From: Apiospora phragmitis
Lineage: Eukaryota > Ascomycota > Sordariomycetes > Amphisphaeriales > Apiosporaceae
Assembly: GCA_038363925.1 (NCBI GenBank)
Contig: JAQQWL010000005.1
Coordinates: 806,001 to 870,000 of the forward strand
Direction of reading: 5' to 3'
DNA length: 64,000 bases
The notes beneath the pieces are model-generated. The model made no database searches. It was not told the origin of the DNA and saw only the letters and a list, made by a program, of their open reading frames with translations. Below, piece after piece: positions 47,145 through 59,598 of the stretch. Both the position numbers and the translations under genes were made by a program. Within the stretch, counting starts at the first letter, position 1; each line of letters begins with the position of its first letter.

Positions 47145-50100
47145 CTAATTAGTAGTTACCCGTAGCGATTATAAATTAGTAAGAGTGAAGAGACGGTTCT
47201 ACGCTTTTACCGATGTAAGGGCGACCGTATTAAAGAGCCCCGAGAATTTCCGCCCGTTAGAAATTCGGAGGAAGAGCCGAACTAAATTAACCGTACGAAG
47301 AGGAACCCCTTTTCCCGAGTATATATTATAGGGAGGAGACTAGGTTCCGAATTATACGCGAGACTAGTTAAGCTATATATAATTATATATTTAAATAACC
47401 TTATCGTACGATTTGTAAAACGATAACCCTTATTAAAATAGAATTAATTACGGTCGGCGAATCGGGATCGAACCTAGACGTACCGAACTTAAATAGATCG
47501 ATAACTTTAGACCCTGAACCGCTTACGTACGAAAAAGTATCTTAAAATACCGGAATTTCTTTAGTAATTTAGAAAAGAAACGTTAACCTCCCTTTTTAAG
47601 AACTCGAACTTTTAGAAGTATTTTTCGAAAAGATTATACTCGAATTATTTACGACGTATTTTATATAATACTTTTTAAAATATTATATATTAAAAATAAA
47701 AAAAACTTTCTTTTAAAAAGCGTTTAATATAAAGTTTAAAGGATAGATTAAATATTATTTCGATTAAGTTAACCGTATATTTTAAAAAGAACTCTTTTAT
47801 TACCTCGAGAGAAACGGAGTTAATATATCGGTAAACGGATCCTTTAAAAGTAAGCTCGCACGACTAATACTATCGGCCGCTTTTATATATTAATAAGACC
47901 GACCGGCAGAAGCGACTCCGGAAAACCGGAAAGAGGATGTTTTATACTCTTCTTAAGAATAGATAGTTAAATAACCGCCGCTTAAGCGAGAAATACCTGA
48001 TCTCTATACGGAGTAATTATCCGCGATATTACGGGATATTTTATGCCCGACGTCTTACCCTGGATTACTAAGTACCTAAGCGTTATAAGATATCGTCCTT
48101 TTTTTTCCCCGACTCCGGTATTACTAGACTAGACTGTACGATTATTTAGTTTAGTGTACGTTACGGAATATGATATCCTTTTAACCCGAGCTATTTATAA
48201 TAATAAAATCGATTAGAATAAGGTCGTTACTTTTTCGAAGGTAGAGAAAAAGGAAAAGAACTATACCGGCAAGCCGTACGATATCTTTTACGATCGAGTA
48301 CGGATATTTATCGAAATATGCCGACGGTTAGATATATTAGAAAACTAATACTATATAGTTTTTTTAAATATTTTCTCCGGCCGTGCGGAGGTATTTTACT
48401 TTAATTATATTAAATTTAAAAAAAAATAAGACGAGATATATTACTTAATAAACTCGTACTTTAATACGATAATAAACTACGTATAATATTTTATAAATTA
48501 GACGATAATTTTTTTCGTATAAGTAAAAAGTAAAAACGCCGAAAAGTAACTTATCGAGGTTTTAGAAATCTTGCTAAATAAGCTTTAATTCGTATAACGA
48601 GCTTTTAGAAAGGGATTCGAAAGAGAGATCGCTTTTTATACCTCCGTTATAAAAGCTTATCAAGGAGTTCCGGAACTTTTACTAGCCTTTATTTATTAAA
48701 AGCTAATATGCGAAGCGTTATTTTTAGACTTTCGCGTATTATTAAATATAGTAGCGAATTAAAGGATCTTAGAACGATACTTAACGGAGGAATTATATTA
48801 AAACCTGGCTAAGGATACGTATTTAATTAATAAACGGTTTATAAATAATTATACGAGAAGAAACCGACTAGTTTACGGTAATAAATTACCGTATAATAGC
48901 CGACCACCTGGATAAAAAAAGAGTTAGCGATCCGCCGGCACCTTCTAGTTAAGGTTATCGTATAAGAATCGGTAGTTCGAATAAAAAACCTGCCGAATTT
49001 ATTATAAGTAAGGCTATTAGTTAATAAATTACCTAGCCGAAGAGTAGTTCCGAATAAGGAACTAATATTTTTAAGCGTGCGATAATATTAGATAAAGCCC
49101 CCTTTCCTAGGATAAGTAGGAAGCGTTCGTTTAAAACTAGGAAGAGGATAAAGAAGAGTTAAGAAACGATAAAAAAGAATATAATTATTTCGATCCGGAA
49201 AACGCACGATCAGGTATTATTTACCTAACGGACGCCGCGTTCTATTACCGGCTTATTAACGAGGATATCTATTTTTTAAAAGTTATTATATAAGCCGATT
49301 AATTTAACCTTAGTAATTTTTATAGCTATACTTATTAAGGAGAGGTTTAGGACATCGGCGCCGCCCTGCTTTCGATAGTTAAAAAGCTTTAGGCAGAGGC
49401 TTATATACGAGAGAACTTAAACGTACGGATCGATTGAACCCCGGGAAGCGCCGAGATTAAGTTCGGAAGCTTAAAGCTTATCTTATTTATTAAAATAATC
49501 GATATACGGAACCTATTAAGAGTAATTAGGTATTATATTTTAAATATTATAACCTTTTTTTTATTCTCGTTATACGATATTAACCGGCTTAAAACGTATT
49601 ATAATAATATTTTTAATTTTATTATATAAAAGAACGGCGAAATACTTTTTATTATTAAAAAATAGGGATACCCGTTTTTTAATACCGGCTATATAAAAGC
49701 GACGTTATATTTTATTAAAGGATAGTTTCGATACTTTTATCCATATTTTAAACACCCTCGTACGGAGAAGCTTTATACTTTTTTAAAAAACGCCGGCTAT
49801 AACGATGTCGACCTTGCTATTTTTAAAGAGATTTAAAAGTTTTATTTTTAGTATTAATTATATGATCCGGCGTTATAAAGATTTAAATTCTTTTTATAAA
49901 ATAAATATAATTTTAATTACGAAATTATTATAAACGTTATTTATATTAACGGATAAAACGTACTTTACGTAATCGATATAAATATATCCTTTTAAGCGGC
50001 TATATTCCTATATTTACTTAGCGTACGAGATACTTAAAATACCTTTTATAAATGCTAGATATACGTATACTAAGGACCTCTTAATTATATTTCGTATAAT

Positions 50101-52830
50101 CCGGGTACGTATTTTTAAAGAGAATTTCGAGATTACGTATAAGTAATAGGAATTACTTATAAATAAATACTTATCGAAGCTTATTAAATAATAAATAAAA
50201 TCGAATAAATATATGTTCCGCTACGTAGGGCTTTCGATATCTTATAAAAAGATCTCGGTTATTATATAAATACCGAGATAATACTTTAAATAATAATAAA
50301 AACATTAAACGACACGGCTAGCCTTAATAACTTAATATTTACCCTGCTCGTATTCGAGATATACCCTCGTATTAACGGGAACTTATTACCGTTATTAGAG
50401 ATCTAGGCACGAAGAGAAGCCGTATAGAAAGTAATAAAAATACTTCGGAAGATACGTACAAATATCGATATCTACCGAGCCCTAAATACCCGGAACGGAC
50501 CGGCTATTCACGATATTTTAATACTCCCGCTCTAGAGTAAATTCCTAGTCTAGCGGGAAAAGGAAGGATAAACCGGACTATATAAGATAGCAGTTATCGA
50601 AAACCGTATAATCCGAGTAAACACCTTAAACGGCCCGAAAGCCTTTCGAATAATTTAAATCAAGCCGTACTATTAAGAAAAGGCCGGAGAACCGTACGAT
50701 GAGCCGGATATATAACTAGATCCGGAATAGCCGGCAGGTACCTCGGATACCGAACTAATAGCCGAGGAAATTACGGTAGCTCTTGTACGCCGTAGCCGAG
50801 AACGACCTAAAAGATATTTACTCCGGAACGTTCTAGCCGCCGTATTTTTTATTTAAAAAGAATAGGAAAATTACGACTTAATAATTAAATTTTAATAAAA
50901 CGAGATTATTACCTCGTTTAGATATTTATTTTAAAAGTTTAACGCGGAGGAGATTAATAATCTCGTTATATAAAAAGTTTTCGAATTTATTAAATTCGAT
51001 CCGAACGTATATAACGGTTAAAGAATCTTTAAAACACGGCTTATACGAGAGATTAAGGGCAAAATTATAAAGTTATATAAGAAATCTAGACTTATAATAT
51101 AGGGATATAGAGATATAAAAAAGGAGGCTATTTTAATTTAGTTATTAATAATTTAAAGGATAAGCTAAAGACTCTTTTTAGCTTTAAGACCGACCTTAAT
51201 TCGAAACTTTAATATACGAGGTAAGCTACGCGATATTATATAGGCTTATATTTAATTATATAATAAATTAAACCGACTAATTTATATACGTTTATTAATA
51301 AAGCTAAAGAATTAATATCTCGAAGGGACGTTACTTTAAATCGTATTACTTTTATATAAATTAGTAGAGTCGAGATTTTAGTAATTTAAGATATATTATA
51401 ATTATTATGTATAAAATCTAGGAATAATCGTTTTAATATATAACGCCTACTTATTATTTATTACGGAAAGACCGGACACTTTCGGTATTATAGTAATATA
51501 AACCGACGATACGTTTAGCTTCGTTATAGCCCCCTTTTTTTAAAAAGAAGAAGAAAAGCTAGTAGAAGAACAATTCCGTATAAAGCTAAAGAGTATTTTA
51601 ATCGAAAACACGCTAATCGAATTTAACGGAAATAGGATTTAATTAAAATAATACGATATCTTTTTCGAGTAAAAAGGATAGGTTAATTAATTAAAATCTA
51701 TCGACTCGAAAAATATTAATAAAAACTAGTAATATATCTCTTAACATATAAAAAGAGTATATTTAACCTCTATTTATTAATTAAAGGCAGCGTACGACTT
51801 ATTTATCGCCGTTTAAATATAAACCTTAAGAAATAAGGATATCGAGAGCTTAAATATATAAATTAATTAATAAATTTAAAATTTAATACGCGACTTAAAA
51901 TATATCCCGCTAAATCTTTATTAATAGTTCTTTTATAAATAATAAAGACCTAGCGTTTTAGCTCGGATATTTAGTTATTCTAGGCTAAGATTTTAGCTAT
52001 ACGAGGGATTAGTTCGAGATCTAAAATAATATTATTTATTAAAGTTCGACGAAATATAAGAGAATTATTCGAAGCGTATTAATTAGCGAATTATACGGTA
52101 TAATTTTTAATATCGATAGCGATATCACCTTTAATATTACGCTTAAAAGAATCGTATAAAGCTTTAAATTTTAAGAAGTATTAATAATTCTTTATATAAA
52201 CTCGAAATTATTTTATAAATATTTAATTAAACTAAGAATAACAAACGAGAAAAAATTAATAATCGATATTATATCGCTCCGAGAATCGTATAAAAAAGGG
52301 AGATCTCGGAAATTTATTAGGTCGACGGCCGAGATAATTTTATAAACGCCTTTATTAAGAAATTTCTAAATAAAGCCTTCGAAGAATTAATATTAATTAA
52401 TAGGTTAACCGTACGCGTAAAAGCGTACGTTAAGAGACTAGATTTATACGGCGAGTAAAAAAAGAGGAGAAAAAGAGATATCTTTTTTCTGAACGGGGTA
52501 TAACGTATCTCGATATACGACGGCGTATTTATTATTATTACTATTTTTATTATTATTTTTATTATTATCGTTATTTTTAAACTATTCCTTTTAATTTATA
52601 ACGGGAAATAATATACGTAGGTATATAATAACTTTCCTTATTATTATTACTACGAAAGGACCTACTATTTAACTAAGTTAATATTAAGAAGGTATAGTAT
52701 TACCTATACGGCTTAAGTAGGTATCGAATACCGGATTAGCGTAACCTATCCGTACGAGACCCTTACGAAGGGAAGACTTATTTTAAAAAGGGGAGCTGCT
52801 TAAGTTTATTATTAAAATAAAGACTGCTAA

Positions 52831-53036
52831 TATTGGAATAGCAGGAACTGAGGTTTTCCATATTACCCTAAAAAGGGTGCCACGTACCTGCGCGTACGAA
52901 CCCCTTTCTATTTTATAAAGAGGGGTATACAATACCCCTCGTAGCTAGTAGAGAAGATAGATATGAACAATAGAATAAGAACGATTAAACCCCGATTAAA
53001 ACCGGAATTACCGTACGTACGAGAGCTTATTTAATA
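52831..53036 (+). repeat. 3' LTR of the inner copia element
   Basis: 206 bases, starts TATTGGAATAGC, followed by the ATAAG duplication. Confidence 0.88.
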
Positions 53037-53094
53037 ATAAGTGTTATTATTTAAAAGTTTAAGTAGTAATTTATAAGAATAAGAGTAATTAAAA

Positions 53095-53700
53095 TATAAC
53101 GAATATTATTAAAGGGTTTAAATAAAAACTTAGTAAAACGTATTAAAAGGTTTTTGTTTAATAATATAAGAGAGTATTTAAACGTGCGATAAAAGTCTAC
53201 TTTTATTAATATAATATGTAATAGCCGTAGGAATAAAGGTAATTAAAGTATATAAATTTAAAAGTATTTATAATAGAGTTATTAAGGCTATTTATTTTAT
53301 TAATAAGTTAGATTAATATTTAAATTAATTATTAAAGTAAAGAGTATTTATATAAAATATATAAAGAACGACCGTCGTTATATATTTAATCCTTTTTTTA
53401 TTAATTCCCTTAGCTTAGTAATTTATTCCTAGTTTAGTTAGTAATCTTTTAAACCTCTCGAGCTTATTAGCTTAGTAGCTTATTCCTTTTAAGCTGGTGA
53501 TCATATAATTCGTTACGTAACTCGTATAGTTAGTTATGTTCGCTTTTCTAGGTACTTATCCGTCTTATCGCCGGTCGTAGTATTTTTATACAAGGCGGCG
53601 GTCTTATCGGTGCTAGTAGTATCGTAGCCTGGTCGGGGCATCGTAGTTTCGTGCCGTTGACTGGTGGGTCTAGGCCGTACGATTAAGCTAGGTCGTAACA
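53095..53700 (-). repeat. 5' LTR of the nested gypsy element (minus strand)
   Basis: 606 bases, ends CGTAACA on the plus strand, i.e. starts TGTTACGACC in element orientation; less mutated at that edge than its partner. The leader next to it (TTTTAATTACTCTT) matches that after the LTR at 20539-21247. Confidence 0.88.
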
Positions 53701-56405
53701 GTTACTTATAGCGATTATAAATTAATAAGAGTAAAGAGACGGTTTTACTCCCCTATCGACGTAAGGTTAACCGTGTTAAAGAGCTTTAAGAATTTCCGCC
53801 CGTTAAAGATTTAAAGGAAGAGCCGAACTAAATTAATTATACGAGGAGGAACTTTTTTTCCGAGTATATATTATAAAGAGGAGACTAGGTTTCGAATTAT
53901 ATACGAAATTAATTAAATTATATATAATTATATATTTAAATAACCTTATTATATAATCTATAAAATAATAACCCTTATTAAAATAAAATTAATTACGGTC
54001 GGCGAATCGAGACCGAGCTCGAATATATCGAACTTAAATAAATTAACGATTTTAAACCCCGAACTATTTATATATAAAAAAGTTTTTGAAAATACCGAGA
54101 TTTTTTTAATAGTTTAAAAAAAGAACGTTAACCTTACTTTTTAAGAATTTAAACTTTTAAAAGTATTTTTTAGAAAAATAACACTTAAATTACTTACGAC
54201 GCACCTCGTATAATACTTCTTAAATATTATATATTAAAAATAAAAAAAACGTTCTTTTAAAAAGCGTTTAATATAAAATTTAAAAAAATAAATTAAATAC
54301 TAATTCGGTTAAATTAACCGTATATTTTAAAAAGAGCTCTATTATTACCTCGAGGGAAACGGAGTTAATATATCGATAGGCGGATCTTTTAAAAACAAGC
54401 TCGCACGACTAGTACCACCGGCCGCTCCCGTATATTAATAGGACCGACCGGCAGAACCGACTTCGGAAACCCGAAAAAAGGATATTTTATACTCTTCCCT
54501 AAAATAAATAGTTAAATAACCGCCGCCTAAGTGAGAGATACCCGGTCTCCGTACGGAGTAATCGTTCGCGATATTACGGGACACTCTAGGCCCGACGTTT
54601 AACCCTGGATTCTTAAGTATTTAAACGTCGCAAGATATCGTCCCTTTTCCTTCTTTAACTCCGGTACCGCCGGACTAGACCGTACAATTATCTAGTTTAG
54701 CGTATATTATAAAGTACGATATCTTTTTAAATCGAGCTATTTATAATAATAAAATCGATTAAAATAAAGTCTTTACTTTTTTAAAAATATAAAAAAAAAA
54801 AGAACTATACCGACAAGCCGTACGATATCTTTTATAATAAAGTATGGATATTTATTAAAACATACCGACGGCTAGATATATCGGAGGACTAATACTATAC
54901 GATCGTTTTAAATATTTTTTCCGGCCGTGCGGATGTATTTTATCTTAATTATATCGGACTTAAAAAGAAATAAAACGAGATATACCACTTTATAAACTCG
55001 TATTTTAATATAATAATAAATTATATATAATATTTTACGAATTAAATAATAACTTTTTTTATATAAGTAAAAAGTAAAAACGCCGAGAAATAACTTATTA
55101 AAGTTTTAAAAATCTTATTAAATAAGCTCTAACTCGTATAACGAGCCCTCGGAAAAGGATTCGAAGGAGAGATCGCTTTCCATACCTCCGTCGTCAGAGC
55201 CTGTCGAGGAGTTCCGGAACTTTTACTAACCCTTATCCATTAAAAGCTAATATATAAATCGTTATTTTCGGACCTTCGCGTATTATTAAATATAATAACG
55301 AATTAAAAGATCTCGGAACGATATTTAACGAAGGAATTATATTAAAACCCGGCTATAAATACGTATTTAATTAATAAACGGTTTATAAATAATTATACGA
55401 GAAAAAACTAACTAATTTATAATAATAAATTATTATATAATAGCCGATTATTAAAATAACAAAGTAATTAATAATTTATTAATACTTTTTAATTAAGGCT
55501 ATCGTATAAAAACCGGTAGTTTATATAAAGAACTTATTAAATTTATTATAAATAAAGCTATTAATTAATAAACCACTTAGCCGAAAAGCGAACTCGTACG
55601 ATAACTTAATACTTTTAAGCGTATAATAATATTAAATAAGATTTCTTTATTTAAGAAAAATATAAACATTTCGTTCGAAATTAAAAAAGGAAAAAGGAGG
55701 AGCTAAAAAACGATAAAAAGTACGACTATCTCGATCCGGAAAACGTATAATAAAACACTACTTATTTAACGGACGCCGCGTTTTATTACCGACTTATTAG
55801 TAAAAATATTTATTTTATAAATATTTAATTAAATTAAGAATAATAAACGAAAAAAAACCGATAATCGATATTATATCGCTTCGAAAATTATATAAAAAAA
55901 GAGAGATCTCGGAGATCTACTAAGTCGACGGCCGAAATAACCCTATAAACGCCTTTATTAAGAAGTCTTTAAATAAAACCCTTAAATAGCTAATATTAAT
56001 TAATAGGTTAACCGTACGCGTAAAAGCGTACGTTAAGAGACTAGACTCGTATAATAAGTAAAAAAAAAAGGAGAAAAAAAGAGATATTTTCTTCCTTAAC
56101 GAGGTATAACGTATTGTAATATATAATAACGCCTTTATTATTATTATTATTATTATTATTACTTTTAATTAATAATAAAGAAATAATATACGTTAATATA
56201 TAATAATTTTCTTTATTATTATTATTATTAAAAGACCTATTATTTAATTAAATTAATATTAAAAAAGTATAGTATTACTTATACGGTTTAAGTAGGCACT
56301 AAATACTAGATTAGCGTAACTTATTTATACGAGACCTTTATAAAAGGAAAACTCGTTTTAAAAAAAGGAGCTGCCTAAGTTTATTATTAAAATAAAGACT
56401 GCTAA

Positions 56406-56612
56406 TATTAAAATAGCAGGAACTAAAGTTTTTTATATTACTTTAAAAGGGGTGCCACGTACTTATGCGTATAAACCCCTTTTTATTTTATTAAAAGAGG
56501 TATGTAATACCTTTTATAGCTCGTATTAAAAATAAATATAAATAATAAAATATAAGGATTAAACCTTAATTAAACCCGGAACTTATACATATATATAAAA
56601 GCTTATTTAATA
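56406..56612 (+). repeat. 3' LTR of the outer copia element
   Basis: 207 bases, TATTAAAATAGC...TTATTTAATA, followed by the TATTA duplication. Confidence 0.88.
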
Positions 56613-56617
56613 TATTA

Positions 56618-57609
56618 TAATAAGAATATCTCCTTATTTTAATTTCCAGGCGTGCATCTTAGGACAGGGTATTGGCAGAGCAGCGAGAATTTACTAGTCT
56701 CAATTAAAAATACATATAGGCATAGAAGTGACCGAAATGTGAGGTGCCAGTGCAACCACATGTCACTAACCAGGGCAACAGGAAGCGACAATAGGTCGCA
56801 CAAAGCGCCCAAAATTTGTGTTATATTGCTGTTAAGCCTTGTAAAATCTTTTCATATTACAATACTGGAAATAGAATGAAATCGAGCTTCAAGCGATTCA
56901 TTTCAAACATGTTGTGCGTGTAGAACCTTTCTATGTCTTGGTGCAGTTTATCTCAGGTTCACTACCTTAGGCAGATGCTGCCCCACTAATCAGTTGCCCC
57001 ACTACTCCACTTCCTCTCACTAGGCTACCAGCTCCACAGCCACTTAAGTTACTTGGTCATCTTGCAGGCGCCCAACTCAGCTTCCAACCTGCCAACTCCA
57101 TCTTTTGCTTTCATCAATCATCAAATCAACCAATCCGTCTTCCCTTCTCCATCTCCATCTTCATCCACACACACATCCATCCATCTCCTCCACCTTCCTT
57201 CAACGTCACTCTCTATTTCAGCCTCAAATATTTTCATATTCCTGCCCTAGTCTTGCGCGCGCGAACAACAGACAGATCGGTCACCCGTCGCCCTGGCCAT
57301 TCTACTGCTCCTGCTGGCTTGGCCGACTCTGCGCGAGTAGGATTGGGATCCCGTCGGAACTCGTCCACCTTGTTGCCTTCGCGGCTTCATGCATGGACCG
57401 GTCACCCGTCGCCCTGATTATTCTACTGCTCGCGCCAGAGTCTCCAACGCCCCTCGAGTAGGGTCGGGATCCCGTCGGAACTCATCTCGTTTGCTGTGAG
57501 CCTCGTGCCGGACTGGAAGCAGCGCAAACCCAATGACCACGCCCTGGTAAGTACCCGCCCTATCGTAACCCATCTGCTACCCATTTACTAGGTTTGGCAG
57601 GCGACGAAT
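56618..57609. other. Intergenic and 5' leader of the next gene
   Basis: Composition returns to normal within about 40 bases of the copia end. It contains CT/CA-rich leader sequence (57110-57200), a 120-base-period duplication (57278-57486) and a probable leader intron (GTAAGT at about 57547 to GGCAG at 57600). Confidence 0.5.
57278..57486. repeat. Diverged tandem duplication, period 120 bases
   Basis: GGTCACCCGTCGCCCTG and GGGATCCCGTCGGAACTC each occur twice at the same 120-base offset, with a diverged centre. It lies in the leader of the 57610 gene. Confidence 0.75.
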
Positions 57610-59068
57610 ATGTCGTCAAGTGACGAGACGCGTTTTGCTCACTCGGTCGTTGCTGTGCGCGAAGATATTCCTGATGGCCGCGACAACCCCGAACTCGTTG
57701 ACCTCTCCTTCAAACTTGATGCCACGCACAAGCCGTCCATGTCGGTCCTCTTCCGTCTCAGCATCCCCATCACCGACAGCGCCTCCACCAAAACCATGCT
57801 TTATTTGCAGATCACCCCCGAGCGCATAATATCTCTACGGAATACGACTTGCGATGCCAGTGACACGACGGAGCGAAGACCGCCCTGCCTCGATCGCGTC
57901 CGTGAGCGACTGAGTGGCGCTCGCTTTGTCACACGCCTCCAGTTTCAGCTGCACTCTGGCCACCACGCCCAACTCATCGTACCCGTCGGCTTCAGCCTCA
58001 AAGACGATAGCCCTGCACGACGAATGTTCGACTCCATCACCTCGCTCGCTACCGCTTCACTGTTCTCGCTTTACATGCCTCACAACGTCTTGCCGATGAA
58101 GAAGTTCCGGAACTTGTCACAGGCTGTCGAGAAGTTCCTAACTCTGACGGCGACCCAGCGCCACGCATACGAGCGCATGGTGGATCTGCGCAGTCTGTAC
58201 CATGGCAAGGGCGGCATTGTGTTCTCGCCCGACAACCAAGATAGCATTTCTTCACCAGCTACCGAATCGGATGCCACAACTGAATCGGATGCCACAACTG
58301 AATCGGACGCCGCCACTGTCGCCGTCGATACTCTCCTCGCGCTACCGAGATTCCCCGCCGCAGTACGAGGAATGCCCGAGCGAAGGACAAGGCCAGTCAA
58401 GGGGCAAATCGGACGCCCCAACCGTCTCTGGCAGCAGTCCCGCCGCCTCCAATAATCCCGCAGACGAGTGTGCCCCGCCAGCATACGATGACGATGAGCA
58501 GCAGTTCAGGCGTTCCATGGCAAGCAAGCGCGTGCTACATTACGGGAGCGAGGACATCGATTTGCACCCAGCACCCAAAAGAAGGCACCTATGGGCGGTG
58601 CGACCGGAAGAAAAGATGTCGCGACGTCGCCCTACAAGTCTAGACTGCCCCGAGAGCCGATTGCAGTTCCAGCTCGAACGACAGCGAAGACAAATCGAAC
58701 AGCTGGAGGAGGATATCAAAGTACTTCGGAGGCGGAACAAGGAGCTCGAGGGACGCCAGGATGAGCTGGATGAAAGCCACTGCGCGCTGGAGAATCGTCA
58801 AGTTGAAACCGAGGAGGTCGTCGAGTCCATACTGGTTCACACTGGTGAGCTCGACGAGGAATGCGAGAGGCTCGGGAAAGAGGTGCCAGACATTGGTGAC
58901 GAGGTGGAGGATTGGATGAAGGGCAATATGGGAGAGACGGTGAAGGACTACATGGCGGACTGGCTGAAGGAGAACATGTCAGAATCCATACAAGAGTTCA
59001 TCACCCAACAAGTCACGGCTCAAATAGTGGAAGTGAAAACCAAGATGCGCAGTGCCCTAGGGGACTGA
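57610..59068 (+). CDS. Hypothetical protein with PPxY motif and C-terminal coiled coil (apparent frameshift)
   Basis: No family recognised. The first frame (57610 on) encodes a globular domain of ~200 residues (VDLSFKLDATHKPSMSVLFR; MPMKKFRNLSQAVEKFL-like helices) and a low-complexity part with an 18-base repeat coding ESDATT. The second frame, open from 58202 to 59068, encodes SRYRDSPPQYEECPSEG, a PPAYDDDEQ stretch, an RR-rich basic patch and a long coiled coil (~RQIEQLEEDIKVLRRRNKEL). Removing one base near 58320-58345 joins them into 485 residues. PPxY motifs bind WW domains, so ubiquitin-ligase recruitment is conceivable; inference only. Confidence 0.5.
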
Positions 59069-59598
59069 CTAATTAATTCGGTTAAAAGTGCTGTACAAGA
59101 GCTGCCTTACTATTGCTCGTTGTTTGACGTGAAAAGCCTCCCCCCCCCCTAAGCTTCTATGTGTGACCTGTCCCGCCTTTCTAAGTGCGGCCCATGTCCA
59201 AGATGTGCCCCACGATGCCGAACGCGTACCACGACTTGACCAAGATTACCGAGTCACCGATTGATCTGACTAAAGGCCCAGCAGCTTCTATGTGAGCCCC
59301 AAAGAGAATGTAGGCGAAGAGTGCCCACGATTGGCCTTTAGAAATGCCAAGTACGGCTCGCGCGTTCTCGTTTCTTGGGGGCATGCTCAGTTCTGAATAG
59401 GCTCACCACTTGCTCTGCTGCCGAGAAGGGCCTCGAGTGTGCAGATCAGGTAATTAGTTGTGAAGTGCCCACGCTGGCGAGGCGCAGCCCCGATGACGGA
59501 CGGACGCGATCCAGTGGGCTATCATGGGCGCTGCCATCTTACTACTCGGTTAAGGACAGCTATGACTTGAATAACAGAGTAGACAGATGGTCGAAACA
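59069..59598. other. Intergenic between convergent genes
   Basis: Nothing recognised beyond a short poly-C tract at about 59142. Confidence 0.45.

Larger units (their letters stand above)
46939..53036 (+). mobile_element. Inner Ty1/copia retrotransposon nested in the gypsy element
   Basis: 6098 bases with duplication ATAAG (46934-46938 and 53037-53041) and 206-base LTRs. Its plus-strand pol is traceable despite RIP: the reverse transcriptase signature TDDTFSF near 51510, and an RNase H region at about 52190-52440 (YKYLIKLRITNEKKLIIDII; then a VDG...NAF...KKFLNKAF order typical of fungal copia). No intact ORF. This is the youngest insertion of the stack by position, yet it is fully RIP-mutated. 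Confidence 0.88.
40130..53700 (-). mobile_element. Ty3/gypsy chromovirus-type retrotransposon nested in the outer copia, itself split
   Basis: Duplication GTTAT (40125-40129) / GTTAC (53701-53705), differing by one RIP-type C-to-T. LTRs are 606 bases each. Without the inner copia it is about 7.47 kb, a full-length size. On the minus strand RIP-damaged pol is readable: reverse transcriptase around 43750-43450 (LNKFVIIYLDNILIY, YVISPGEIRIK), the integrase tail near 41650, and a chromodomain around 41520-41400 (KGYPPGNNTQELKKYLENAE, with Trp codons now stops). gag occupies the region up to about 46.9 kb. Many stops; no intact ORF. Confidence 0.88.
39908..56612 (+). mobile_element. Outer Ty1/copia retrotransposon, split by a nested gypsy element
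   Basis: Target duplication TATTA at 39903-39907 and 56613-56617, and LTRs of 207 bases each at 39908-40114 and 56406-56612. Its own sequence is 39908-40129 plus 53701-56612; everything between belongs to the nested gypsy and copia elements. Its interior is collinear with the inner copia copy but lacks about 2.9 kb corresponding to 49275-52207, i.e. most of integrase and reverse transcriptase. The RNase H tail (55820-56060) remains. Heavily RIP-mutated. Confidence 0.88.

Noticed and set aside
53095..53700. Solo gypsy LTR
   Set aside because: It has an exact-length partner at 40130-40735 with matching GTTAY duplications, so it is one end of a split element.
46939..56612. Three copia LTRs in a row read as a tandem array sharing a middle LTR
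   Set aside because: Target duplications pair 39903/56613 and 46934/53037, and the gypsy LTRs at 40130 and 53095 pair in size, so nesting explains the layout better than unequal recombination.
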